Positions 1 through 5,931 of a stretch of DNA of 61,019 nt are shown here, piece by piece. Source of the DNA: Treponema sp. (GTDB lineage Bacteria; Spirochaetota; Spirochaetia; Treponematales; Treponemataceae); the NCBI GenBank assembly GCA_017553635.1, contig JAFZKN010000009.1:1-61019 (forward strand), written 5' to 3'. A model generated the notes under the pieces. It was not told the origin of the DNA. It made no database searches and saw nothing but the letters and a program-made list of their open reading frames with translations. Made by a program: the position numbers and the translations under genes. Each line of letters begins with the position of its first letter. The first letter of the stretch is position 1.

Positions 1-2
1 AA

Positions 3-596
3 GAGACTGATTCCCGTCATTTAAATCTAAAACTTCTTCATTGGGCTGTAGGGAAGAAAAAATATAAAGCTCTTGAATGTCTTTTAAAAGCAGGTGTAAA
101 TCCAAATGTGCTTCTTGAAAAAAAGAAATGTACTCCACTGTATGTTGCAGTATATAATTCCAGAAATTATGGAATTAACGAAACAGATAAGTTTATAAAA
201 CTTCTTATAAAATATAATGCAGATCCTAATCTGGGAAAATCGTTTTTATGGTGTTTACCGGGAGAAGCTACTCCGGGTGACTTAAAAAAGATAAAGTGGA
301 TTGCAGAAAACTCTAATGTTGATTTTAATCTGTATAATGATACGTTTGGTAAACCGCTTTATATGTATTTTATTCAATCAAAATCATATCAACTGGATAT
401 AGCACGATATTTAATATTTGATTGCGGGGTAAATATTGATTGCAATTTTTATCTTGATCTTCAGCATAAAGAGGCAGGAGAGTTAACAAATTCGATAGAT
501 TATATTAACAGGCTTCGTAATAGAAGGTATTATAAGTTTAAAGATAATAAAGTTTTTTTAGAAATTGTAGAAAAAGTCAATGGGACAATAAATTGA
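3..596 (+). CDS. ankyrin-repeat protein, C-terminal part (5' end outside window)
   Basis: The reading frame is open from the first bases of the window to a TGA at 594-596, so the gene starts upstream. About 197 codons are visible. At least two ankyrin-type units can be read: one around the words LLHWAV, ALECLLKAGVNPN, and a second around TPLYVAVYN, FIKLLIKYNADPN. Later units are diverged. Ankyrin repeats bind other proteins; nothing here shows the partner. An in-frame GTG at 108 could serve as a start, but it lies in the middle of a repeat, so it is not likely. The frame is followed by a short orphan reading frame and then a strong hairpin at 736-759. Family assignment is fairly firm, function unknown. 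Confidence 0.75.
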   Translation, partial: ETDSRHLNLKLLHWAVGKKKYKALECLLKAGVNPNVLLEKKKCTPLYVAVYNSRNYGINETDKFIKLLIKYNADPNLGKSFLWCLPGEATPGDLKKIKWIAENSNVDFNLYNDTFGKPLYMYFIQSKSYQLDIARYLIFDCGVNIDCNFYLDLQHKEAGELTNSIDYINRLRNRRYYKFKDNKVFLEIVEKVNGTIN

Positions 597-597
597 T

Positions 598-735
598 CGG
601 GTTGAAATAAAACGTGAGTTACAATCACTTCCTGGTGAAACGAAAAAGTTTTTAAATATGACAATAAGCACAAGCAGCGACTTTACAATTTCCAGACCAA
701 AGCGATATATTACTGTTGAGTATTATACAAAATGA
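598..735 (+). pseudogene. short orphan reading frame, possible gene remnant
   Basis: Directly after the ankyrin gene, a frame of about 45 codons runs to a TGA at 733-735. Its upstream limit is a stop at 589-591. It contains only one ATG (658), and no ribosome binding site precedes it. The peptide ends in a hydrophilic, beta-prone stretch (FTISRPKRYITVEYYTK). It may be the tail of a decayed gene, or a 25-residue small protein from the ATG. No family was recognised. The hairpin at 736-759 starts right after the stop, which would fit a once-functional 3' end. Confidence 0.25.
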
Positions 736-759
736 TTCCTGTATCAAATGATACAGGAA
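736..759. terminator. perfect hairpin, probable terminator
   Basis: A 10-bp perfect inverted repeat (TTCCTGTATC, loop AAAT, GATACAGGAA) lies between the ankyrin/remnant region and the convergent gene at 782. The T-run on the plus strand is poor (GTTTC). On the minus strand the stem is followed by TCATTTTG. It probably works in both directions as a weak intrinsic terminator. Confidence 0.5.
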
Positions 760-781
760 GTTTCAAAAAGGATATTATAGA

Positions 782-1567
782 TTAAAAGTCATCTGGTGTG
801 TATTCTGATTCTTCGTCAAAGTATTCTTTTGCAAGAATTTTCTTTACGTTTTCTCGGCCAATTAATTCAAGAAATCTTTTGGCTTCTGCTTTTGTAAAAT
901 AAAGCTGAACTTCTACTGAATTTTCCGGAACGCTCGTACCCAAATCCTGCGCGATGTTTTTACAATCTTTAATGATTATGCAGAAATAAGGTTTGCCGTC
1001 TTTAAATTCATAGCCCAGATGGACATATGAATCTCCGTAATAATTCATCATCGATTTTACAGTGCCCCATTCTGTCCTGCATTTTACCTTTGCAGAATAA
1101 ATCTTTCTTGTTTTTGCAGTCTTATTTTTGATAAGTTTTTTTTCTTCAAAATCTTTAAGATACTGTTCGTAGGCTTCTGAAATTAGACCGATGTTGCTCT
1201 GGTCAAAAAGAAAGTTAAAGAATGATGACTGATAATAAGTCTGGATTCCAGCTTTCTGTTCTTTAGGATTTATAACGGCAGTTCCAATTCTGTGTTTTAT
1301 TGAATAGCCGATTGTACCTGTAGAATGTGGGATATCATCATAAAAAATATAAGATGCCTGTTTTGATGTAAAAAAACCGTCAAAAGGGTTAAACTCATCT
1401 TTCTTTTTGCTCTTATTTTTTTTAGTCTGTACTTCATATTCTTCTGTGGTTGCAGCATTTTCTTCTGCATCGTAATCATCGCTTTCCTGTGCAAAAAAGT
1501 TAGAATTTAGAAGAACACAGGCAGTAAGTGACATAAGCATAGTTTTTACAATTTTATTTTTTTTCAT
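782..1567 (-). CDS. secreted protein of unknown function
   Basis: A 261-residue protein. The N-terminus is a clear Sec signal peptide: basic MKKNKIVKT, then a hydrophobic core, with probable cleavage after NSNFFA. An acidic low-complexity segment follows (about residues 28-46), then a Lys-rich stretch (about 48-57). The remainder is a compact mixed alpha/beta domain with the pattern YYGDSYVHLGYEFKDGKPYF and ends in an acidic tail. The start is supported by AGAGG about 10 bases upstream on the minus strand. I do not recognise the family. The domain could be a periplasmic ligand-binding or lipid-associated module, but nothing proves that. It is monocistronic, between a hairpin at 736-759 and the terminator of the porin gene. 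Confidence 0.7.
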   Translation of the reverse strand: MKKNKIVKTMLMSLTACVLLNSNFFAQESDDYDAEENAATTEEYEVQTKKNKSKKKDEFNPFDGFFTSKQASYIFYDDIPHSTGTIGYSIKHRIGTAVINPKEQKAGIQTYYQSSFFNFLFDQSNIGLISEAYEQYLKDFEEKKLIKNKTAKTRKIYSAKVKCRTEWGTVKSMMNYYGDSYVHLGYEFKDGKPYFCIIIKDCKNIAQDLGTSVPENSVEVQLYFTKAEAKRFLELIGRENVKKILAKEYFDEESEYTPDDF

Positions 1568-1655
1568 TTAAGTACCTCTATACAATAATAACAAAAAATA
1601 AAAAAAAAAGTAACACATTACAGAAGGTTAGACTTAATTTTTTTTTTATTTGAAT

Positions 1656-1690
1656 AAAAAAAGGCTGCAGTCTTTCGATTGCAGCCTTTT
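1656..1690 (-). terminator. Rho-independent terminator of the porin-like gene
   Basis: Read on the minus strand, AAAAGGCTGCA and its complement form an 11-bp stem extended by three further pairs (one G-T) around a 4-base loop. A run of seven T residues follows. It lies 46 bases after the stop codon of the gene at 1736-2860. Confidence 0.85.
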
Positions 1691-1735
1691 GCTTTATCCT
1701 AATTTAGAGTCCAGATAGAAATCTAGACGGTTAAA

Positions 1736-2860
1736 TTAGAAGAAGCACTGTACGCGAACTGGAACAGCGAATGTGAAGTCATCAAGTGGAGTAAAGTCGC
1801 GGATCTGTGTGCGAAGAGCACCTTCTGCACCAACTCCAACTGTACCATTTGCGATTCCTTTGTTGAGGTATACACCAAATCCGATAGATGGATCTGGAGC
1901 ACCTTCAGCAAATGATTTTCCGAAACGAAGGTCACCACCAACAGAAAGGCCGTTTCCGAGGTCATAGTCAACACCAACACCAGCTATGAGAGAAACGTAT
2001 CCGTCAACATCTACAGAAACACCTGCAACTTCAATTGTCTTATCTGGAACAATTGTAAACTGTGCAGATGCATTAACGCGGAGTGCGTCAAATGGCATAG
2101 ACCAGTATACACTTACACCGATATTTGATTTTTCTACTGTGCAGAAACGAGCACCGATATCAAGAGTCATACCTTCAACAGCTGCAAGAGCAAATGCTGC
2201 TTCGATATTTCCCTGTACTTTGTCTTCTGCGTCTTTTCCAAGACCAATCCACTGAGCTTTGATTGTTCCAACACTGTCGATTGTGTAACCAGCTGCTACC
2301 TGAATATCAGCAAATACATCTTCAAAAGTTCTGTTTGTGTAGAGATCTTTGAATGCAACTGCAATGTGGAGTCCTTCGATAGGATCTGCTTTAACGATAA
2401 CACCGTTTACTGTCAAGTAAGAGCTACTAGGACTTACACCACCAGTAATACGTGTGAATGTTAAATCTTCACCTGTGAGAACTTCACCACCCATACGGAG
2501 CCAGTCCCACATTCCAAAGCAAGCGTTTCCACGGAGTGTGTCATCAAATGACTGTCCGATGTTGATTGTTAACCAAGAAATTGGTTTAACCCAAACGTAT
2601 GCATTATCGTTTGTTTCAAGCGTTCCCTTATCAAATCTGAAGTCGCCTACAACACCGCAATCATCAGATGATCCAGAAATAGAACCACCGATACGAGGTG
2701 CTGCACCCCAAGATGTAGAGATATCCATACGAGCATCTTCGCCATCATATGCAAATGGTGTCCAGATAGCACGTGAGAATCCCATTCCTACGTTAACTCC
2801 AGCGAAAGCACTGCTAGCTGCCAATGCGATTGCTGCGATTGTTCCTACGATTTTTTTCAT
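1736..2860 (-). CDS. outer-membrane porin-like beta-barrel protein
   Basis: 374 residues with an Ala-rich signal peptide ending SSAFA, then alternating hydrophobic/polar beta-strand patterns over the whole length and a final aromatic residue (QCFF), as in outer-membrane barrels. Glycine-rich turns (VGVGAEG, LSVGGDLRFGK) support a barrel of roughly 16 strands, though that count is only an estimate. It resembles the abundant treponemal surface proteins with a MKKIVGTIAAIALAA-like leader; the exact family is uncertain. Expression is probably high: there is a near-consensus promoter at 2913-2941, a GGAGG ribosome binding site at the right distance, and a strong terminator at 1656-1690. A likely role is diffusion of small solutes through the outer membrane or a major surface antigen. 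Confidence 0.75.
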   Translation of the reverse strand: MKKIVGTIAAIALAASSAFAGVNVGMGFSRAIWTPFAYDGEDARMDISTSWGAAPRIGGSISGSSDDCGVVGDFRFDKGTLETNDNAYVWVKPISWLTINIGQSFDDTLRGNACFGMWDWLRMGGEVLTGEDLTFTRITGGVSPSSSYLTVNGVIVKADPIEGLHIAVAFKDLYTNRTFEDVFADIQVAAGYTIDSVGTIKAQWIGLGKDAEDKVQGNIEAAFALAAVEGMTLDIGARFCTVEKSNIGVSVYWSMPFDALRVNASAQFTIVPDKTIEVAGVSVDVDGYVSLIAGVGVDYDLGNGLSVGGDLRFGKSFAEGAPDPSIGFGVYLNKGIANGTVGVGAEGALRTQIRDFTPLDDFTFAVPVRVQCFF

Positions 2861-2912
2861 TATGAAAAAACCTCCTTATTTTTTTAACGGTCCAATACGA
2901 ACCGATATATTA

Positions 2913-2941
2913 ATTTTAATGTTGTTTTATATGGTTGTCAA
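2913..2941 (-). promoter_or_regulatory. strong sigma-70-type promoter of the porin-like gene
   Basis: On the minus strand: TTGACA (2941-2936), a 17-base spacer, then TAAAAT (2918-2913). A T/A tract lies directly upstream of the -35 box and could act as an UP element. The predicted leader is about 45 bases and carries the GGAGG at 2872-2876. Confidence 0.85.
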
Positions 2942-2990
2942 GTTTTTTTTTATGTATTTAATGTAATGCAATTTTAGGGGCAAAAAGGTG

Positions 2991-3422
2991 TCAAAGGAAG
3001 TTTTCTGCGGCTTTGTCAAGCATTTTTTCGAGATTTTCTGCATCTTTTTCCTGAAAATTCTTAAAGAATTTCTCTTTTAAGGCATTGGAAATATCCTGTG
3101 TTTCCCTGTTATATTCTGCGCCCCTGTCTGTAAGACTTACAATTTTGATGCGGCTGTCTTTTGGACTGAGTGATGTCTTTACCAGATTAAGGTTTTCAAG
3201 TTTTTTTATGAGGACTGTCGTCGTAGATTTGTCGCGATTGATTTTTGATGCGATTTCCTGCATTGAAAGTCCGGGGTTTTTTGAGAGAAGAAAGAGTATG
3301 TAACCGTGGCTGGATGCTAAATCGGGCAGGCCTTTTTTATTAAGTTCAGCCTGTAAAAAAAATCTGCAGCTTTTATGAAGGTGTGAGATTTTTGAAATTA
3401 TGTCAGAATCTAAAATATTCAT
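2991..3422 (-). CDS. MarR-family transcriptional regulator
   Basis: 143 residues, the usual MarR length. A winged helix-turn-helix is visible at about residues 50-100: GLSMQEIASKINRDKSTTTVLIKKLENLNLV, followed by the wing with the DSRIKIVSLTDRG motif typical of MarR proteins. Flanking helices would form the dimer interface. It is a cytoplasmic DNA-binding repressor or activator that usually responds to small phenolic or other ligands; the ligand is unknown. The gene is divergent from the membrane protein at 3460 and their control regions overlap, so that gene is the most obvious target. No Shine-Dalgarno sequence precedes the ATG. A TATAAT lies only 5 bases upstream, which suggests a leaderless mRNA. 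Confidence 0.88.
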   Translation of the reverse strand: MNILDSDIISKISHLHKSCRFFLQAELNKKGLPDLASSHGYILFLLSKNPGLSMQEIASKINRDKSTTTVLIKKLENLNLVKTSLSPKDSRIKIVSLTDRGAEYNRETQDISNALKEKFFKNFQEKDAENLEKMLDKAAENFL

Positions 3423-3424
3423 AA

Positions 3425-3456
3425 TTGATTATACCACAGAAAATTATTATTATAAA
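3425..3456. promoter_or_regulatory. overlapping divergent promoters of marR and the 3460 membrane gene
   Basis: Plus strand: TTGATT (3425-3430), 17 bases, TATTAT (3448-3453), then six bases and the ATG at 3460. Minus strand: TATAAT (3433-3428) with a weak TTTATA (3456-3451) 17 bases upstream, and the marR ATG five bases downstream. The two promoters occupy the same 32 bases on opposite strands, so polymerase binding on one should exclude the other. The assignment is from sequence only. Confidence 0.5.
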
Positions 3457-3459
3457 CGT

Positions 3460-4323
3460 ATGATTTTGTTTTTATTAAAAAAGAATTTTTTTGACAGTTG
3501 GGAAAACATAATAAACCTTCTGATTCCAAATCTTGTAATTGATGTTTTTTTTGCGCTCGGTGTTTTCGGGTATGTAAAGTGCGGATTTCCGTTCAGCTAT
3601 CTGGCTTTGGGGCTTGTATTTACCGGTGTTACACTGACTGTGGTTTTTGCAGGCTGTTTTGGAAAAAATGCGTTATCTGTTGCTAACTTCGGTACTGCGA
3701 CCGTCGGTAATTATTTTTCGAATATAGGTCAGTCGTTTAAAGATTTCTTTATGTTCGGCATGCTTGCTGCCCTTGTTGTTTTGAGCGCCTTTACAGGGCT
3801 TCCGCTTTATATGGGAATAAACGGTTTTATCGGATTTGTTTTTTTTACGATGCTTTCGATTTTTATTTTTATTATGGCTCTTGGTCTTCAGTGGTTTGTG
3901 GCGCTTAAAATTATTCTCGGAGGAGATTTTAAAAAGACATTAAGGAAATGTTTTGAAATTCTTTTTGATAACTTTGGTTTTTCCGTGTTCATGCTTTTTT
4001 ATGTATGGTGGCCTTTTATCGTGTGCTTTGTCCTGCTTAACGTAACGGGAAATCTTTTTAGTTTTCCGGGTGTGCTCGGAGCCTGTGTTGCAGTTACTGT
4101 TTTTTTACCCGGTTTTTCAGGCGGAGTTCTGTCTTATGTCAATGCATTAAGATTAAGGCTTTATAAGTATGACTGGCTTGAACAGCATAAGGATTTAAAG
4201 AAAGCCGGAACAAGAAAAAACATTCCGTGGGAAGCTTTAATAAAAGAAGATAGGGATACTCTCGGAAAAAAATCAATAAGATCACTTATCACTCCGTGGA
4301 AGAGTGAAAAAGAAGATGTATAA
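3460..4323 (+). CDS. polytopic inner-membrane protein of unknown function
   Basis: 287 residues from the ATG at 3460. The frame is open from 3400, but the first 20 codons overlap marR and the region upstream of 3460 carries promoter elements, so 3460 is preferred. About six hydrophobic segments are visible, roughly at residues 20-40, 45-65, 95-115, 120-150, 175-200 and 205-230, followed by a charged cytoplasmic tail of about 50 residues (LRLYKYDWLEQH...). The layout is somewhat like DUF624/YesL-type membrane proteins, but I cannot confirm this. It is divergent from marR, which suggests MarR control. There is no obvious ribosome binding site; translation is probably leaderless. Confidence 0.65.
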   Translation: MILFLLKKNFFDSWENIINLLIPNLVIDVFFALGVFGYVKCGFPFSYLALGLVFTGVTLTVVFAGCFGKNALSVANFGTATVGNYFSNIGQSFKDFFMFGMLAALVVLSAFTGLPLYMGINGFIGFVFFTMLSIFIFIMALGLQWFVALKIILGGDFKKTLRKCFEILFDNFGFSVFMLFYVWWPFIVCFVLLNVTGNLFSFPGVLGACVAVTVFLPGFSGGVLSYVNALRLRLYKYDWLEQHKDLKKAGTRKNIPWEALIKEDRDTLGKKSIRSLITPWKSEKEDV

Positions 4324-4331
4324 AGCCATGG

Positions 4332-4360
4332 TTGACATAAAACTGTTTTTTTTGTAATAT
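4332..4360 (+). promoter_or_regulatory. promoter of tRNA-Met
   Basis: TTGACA (4332-4337), 17-base spacer, TAATAT (4355-4360). The mature tRNA begins at 4373, about six bases after the predicted transcription start. Confidence 0.85.
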
Positions 4361-4372
4361 AGCAAAAGTTAT

Positions 4373-4445
4373 GGCGACCTAGCTCAGTTGGTAGAGCGCA
4401 CGGCTCATATCCGTATGGTCATAGGTTCAATCCCTATGGTCGCTA
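4373..4445 (+). tRNA. tRNA-Met (CAU), elongator type
   Basis: 73 bases fold into a cloverleaf. The acceptor stem GGCGACC pairs with GGTCGCT (first pair G-U), the D arm is GCTC/GAGC, the anticodon loop is CTCATAT with anticodon CAT, and the T arm is ATAGG/CCTAT with loop TTCAATC. The anticodon stem lacks the three consecutive G-C pairs of initiator tRNA, and position 1-72 is not the C-A mismatch of initiators. A tRNA-Ile with lysidine-modified CAU cannot be fully excluded. CCA is not encoded. Confidence 0.9.
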
Positions 4446-4447
4446 CT

Positions 4448-4489
4448 AAAAGCACAAGTTTCTGCTTTGCAGGGATTTGTGCTTTTTTT
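4448..4489 (+). terminator. Rho-independent terminator after tRNA-Met
   Basis: AAAAGCACAA pairs with TTGTGCTTTT across a 19-base loop, followed by further T residues. It lies between tRNA-Met and the convergent nrdG and may also stop transcription from the nrd side. Confidence 0.8.
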
Positions 4490-4502
4490 ATGTTCAGTCT
4501 TA

Positions 4503-5255
4503 TTATCTTAACGCAGCACCGGGTATCAGTGACTTTGCATATTCAATCAGTTCGTTTAAGTCGCGGTCGATAAACGGTGTTATGACGTTGTATGCACTGT
4601 CCAGACAGTTTTCGTTTCGGAAGCGTGCAAACTGCCATGATGAGTCGTGAGGGATAATCTGTGCAATCTGTTCAAGATCGTTTTTTTCTGTAAGCCCGGG
4701 AATTAATACAGTGCGGAATTCAAAATTATTTTTTCCAAGTGCAGAAATTATTTTTACTGACTGTTCAAGAAGAGCTTTTATGTCTGCGTTTTCAAGACAC
4801 GCCGTTACGGGAATGTCTTTTTTGTATCGCAGTGGAGCTGTTTTTATGTCCATCGCAATAAAGTCCGGGCACGTCTCCCTGTTTTTGACAAGATTTTCAA
4901 GGAGAAGGGGAAGTGTTCCGTTTGTATCGAGTTTTACTTTATAGCCGAGTTCTTTTGCTTTTTTTATCAGAACCGGTGTAACAGGATTTAAAAGAGGTTC
5001 TCCACCGGAGATGACAAAACCTTTCAGTACATTTTTTCTCTTGAAAAGATGCTCAAGAACTGATGCCGGAGTTACAAAATCTGTGCTTGATTTATTTTCT
5101 GTGCCGGGAAGGACAAGGTCTCTGTTATAGCAGTAAGGACAGCGGAGGTTGCATCCCTTTAAGAAATAACTGGATGCAACCAGCCCCGGAAAATCTACAA
5201 GCGTCGTTTTGATAAAGACGCCTGCAGACTGTGTAAGTAATTCGTCGTCTGTCAT
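4503..5255 (-). CDS. nrdG: anaerobic ribonucleotide reductase activating enzyme (radical SAM)
   Basis: 250 residues. The radical-SAM cluster motif C35-NLR-C39-PY-C42 binds a [4Fe-4S] cluster and S-adenosylmethionine. Downstream, SGGEPLLNP is the SAM-binding GGE motif. In the class III system this enzyme makes the 5'-deoxyadenosyl radical that abstracts hydrogen from the reductase glycine. It resembles the longer NrdG/PflA-like form seen in anaerobes with thioredoxin-type NrdD rather than the 154-residue E. coli NrdG. It begins 15 bases after the gene for the glycyl-radical/thioredoxin protein, on the same strand, so they are probably co-transcribed. This is consistent with that small protein being its direct substrate. 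Confidence 0.92.
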   Translation of the reverse strand: MTDDELLTQSAGVFIKTTLVDFPGLVASSYFLKGCNLRCPYCYNRDLVLPGTENKSSTDFVTPASVLEHLFKRKNVLKGFVISGGEPLLNPVTPVLIKKAKELGYKVKLDTNGTLPLLLENLVKNRETCPDFIAMDIKTAPLRYKKDIPVTACLENADIKALLEQSVKIISALGKNNFEFRTVLIPGLTEKNDLEQIAQIIPHDSSWQFARFRNENCLDSAYNVITPFIDRDLNELIEYAKSLIPGAALR

Positions 5256-5270
5256 TAATTATTATTTAAT

Positions 5271-5804
5271 TTATGCCATTACGACTGCAGGTTCGAAGAT
5301 TGCTGTAAGTTCTTCTACATTGTGACCGCGTGCAATTTCTTTATTTTCTGAATTGTATACGATTACTGTAGGAGCTGCAAATACACCTTTTCCTGCTGCA
5401 ATGGAAAGTCCTTCCGGTGTATCTACATCTATCATGTTTCCTGTAAGTTTTATGTTGGCCATGTATGCTTTTACAGGAGGGCAGTTCGGGCATGTTTTTC
5501 TTACAAAGATGTCATAAGAAGCAATTTCGTCTGTAACGGCTGCTGTCTTAACAGATGTTTCTTTTTTTGTTTCTTTAGCAGAGTTAACGAGTGTTTCTGA
5601 GTCGAAGCGGTTTGAATCTTCGAGTGTAAACATTTTTCTGTGAGTAAATTCGTCTGCCTTTCCTTTGTTCCAGTTGCGTACTGCACGGTAATAGCCTACG
5701 ATGCGTGCATAAACTTCTGTAGGTGTTCCATGAACATCATTGAGTTCATTCTTTACCTGTGCGATTTCTGCTTCTACCTGATCCAATGTTCTTTCATTTG
5801 TCAT
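5271..5804 (-). CDS. stand-alone class III RNR glycyl-radical domain fused to a thioredoxin-like domain
   Basis: 177 residues in three parts. Residues 1-26 are a charged amphipathic helix. Residues 30-59 match the extreme C-terminus of class III reductases, with R34-I-V-G37-Y-Y followed by a WNKGK, EF, R-x-x-F pattern; Gly37 is the expected radical site. Residues 60-96 are a Ser/Thr/Lys-rich linker. Residues 97-177 form a small thioredoxin/glutaredoxin fold with the redox motif C105-P-N-C108 and a cis-proline at P145. The NrdD encoded upstream lacks this C-terminal domain, so this protein probably supplies the radical in trans and brings its own disulfide reductant. It has its own promoter with two NrdR boxes and a GGAGG binding site. 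The split role is an inference; the motifs are seen directly. Confidence 0.85.
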   Translation of the reverse strand: MTNERTLDQVEAEIAQVKNELNDVHGTPTEVYARIVGYYRAVRNWNKGKADEFTHRKMFTLEDSNRFDSETLVNSAKETKKETSVKTAAVTDEIASYDIFVRKTCPNCPPVKAYMANIKLTGNMIDVDTPEGLSIAAGKGVFAAPTVIVYNSENKEIARGHNVEELTAIFEPAVVMA

Positions 5805-5831
5805 GATTTTTTATTCCTCCCTTTTTCCTAT

Positions 5832-5889
5832 AAACTAAATATAGTGTTAAAACTGTAAAGTTTCAAGTGTAACGCACTATATTTAGTAT
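5832..5889 (-). promoter_or_regulatory. NrdR-box pair and promoter upstream of the glycyl-radical/thioredoxin gene
   Basis: Minus-strand promoter: TTGAAA (5866-5861), 17 bases, TATATT (5843-5838). Two NrdR boxes flank it. AAACTAAATATAGTGT (5832-5847) matches the palindromic consensus ACACWATATATWGTGT at 14 of 16 positions and covers the -10 box. GCACTATATTTAGTAT (5874-5889) matches at 13 of 16 and sits just upstream of -35. The boxes are 42 bases apart, about four helical turns. Confidence 0.85.
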
Positions 5890-5931
5890 CGAACTGTTTT
5901 TCTAATTTCTTTAACGTTTATTTTCCGTCAA

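Noticed and set aside
2454..2966. 170-codon reading frame on the plus strand opposite the porin-like gene
   Set aside because: It is antisense to a gene with signal peptide, promoter, ribosome binding site and terminator; its translation is Ser/Pro/Ile-rich without domain character.
4373..4445. Initiator tRNA-Met
   Set aside because: The three G-C pairs of the initiator anticodon stem and the 1-72 C-A mismatch are absent, so elongator is preferred.
4388..4573. Reading frame starting inside tRNA-Met
   Set aside because: It begins in the tRNA and runs through its terminator; chance frame.
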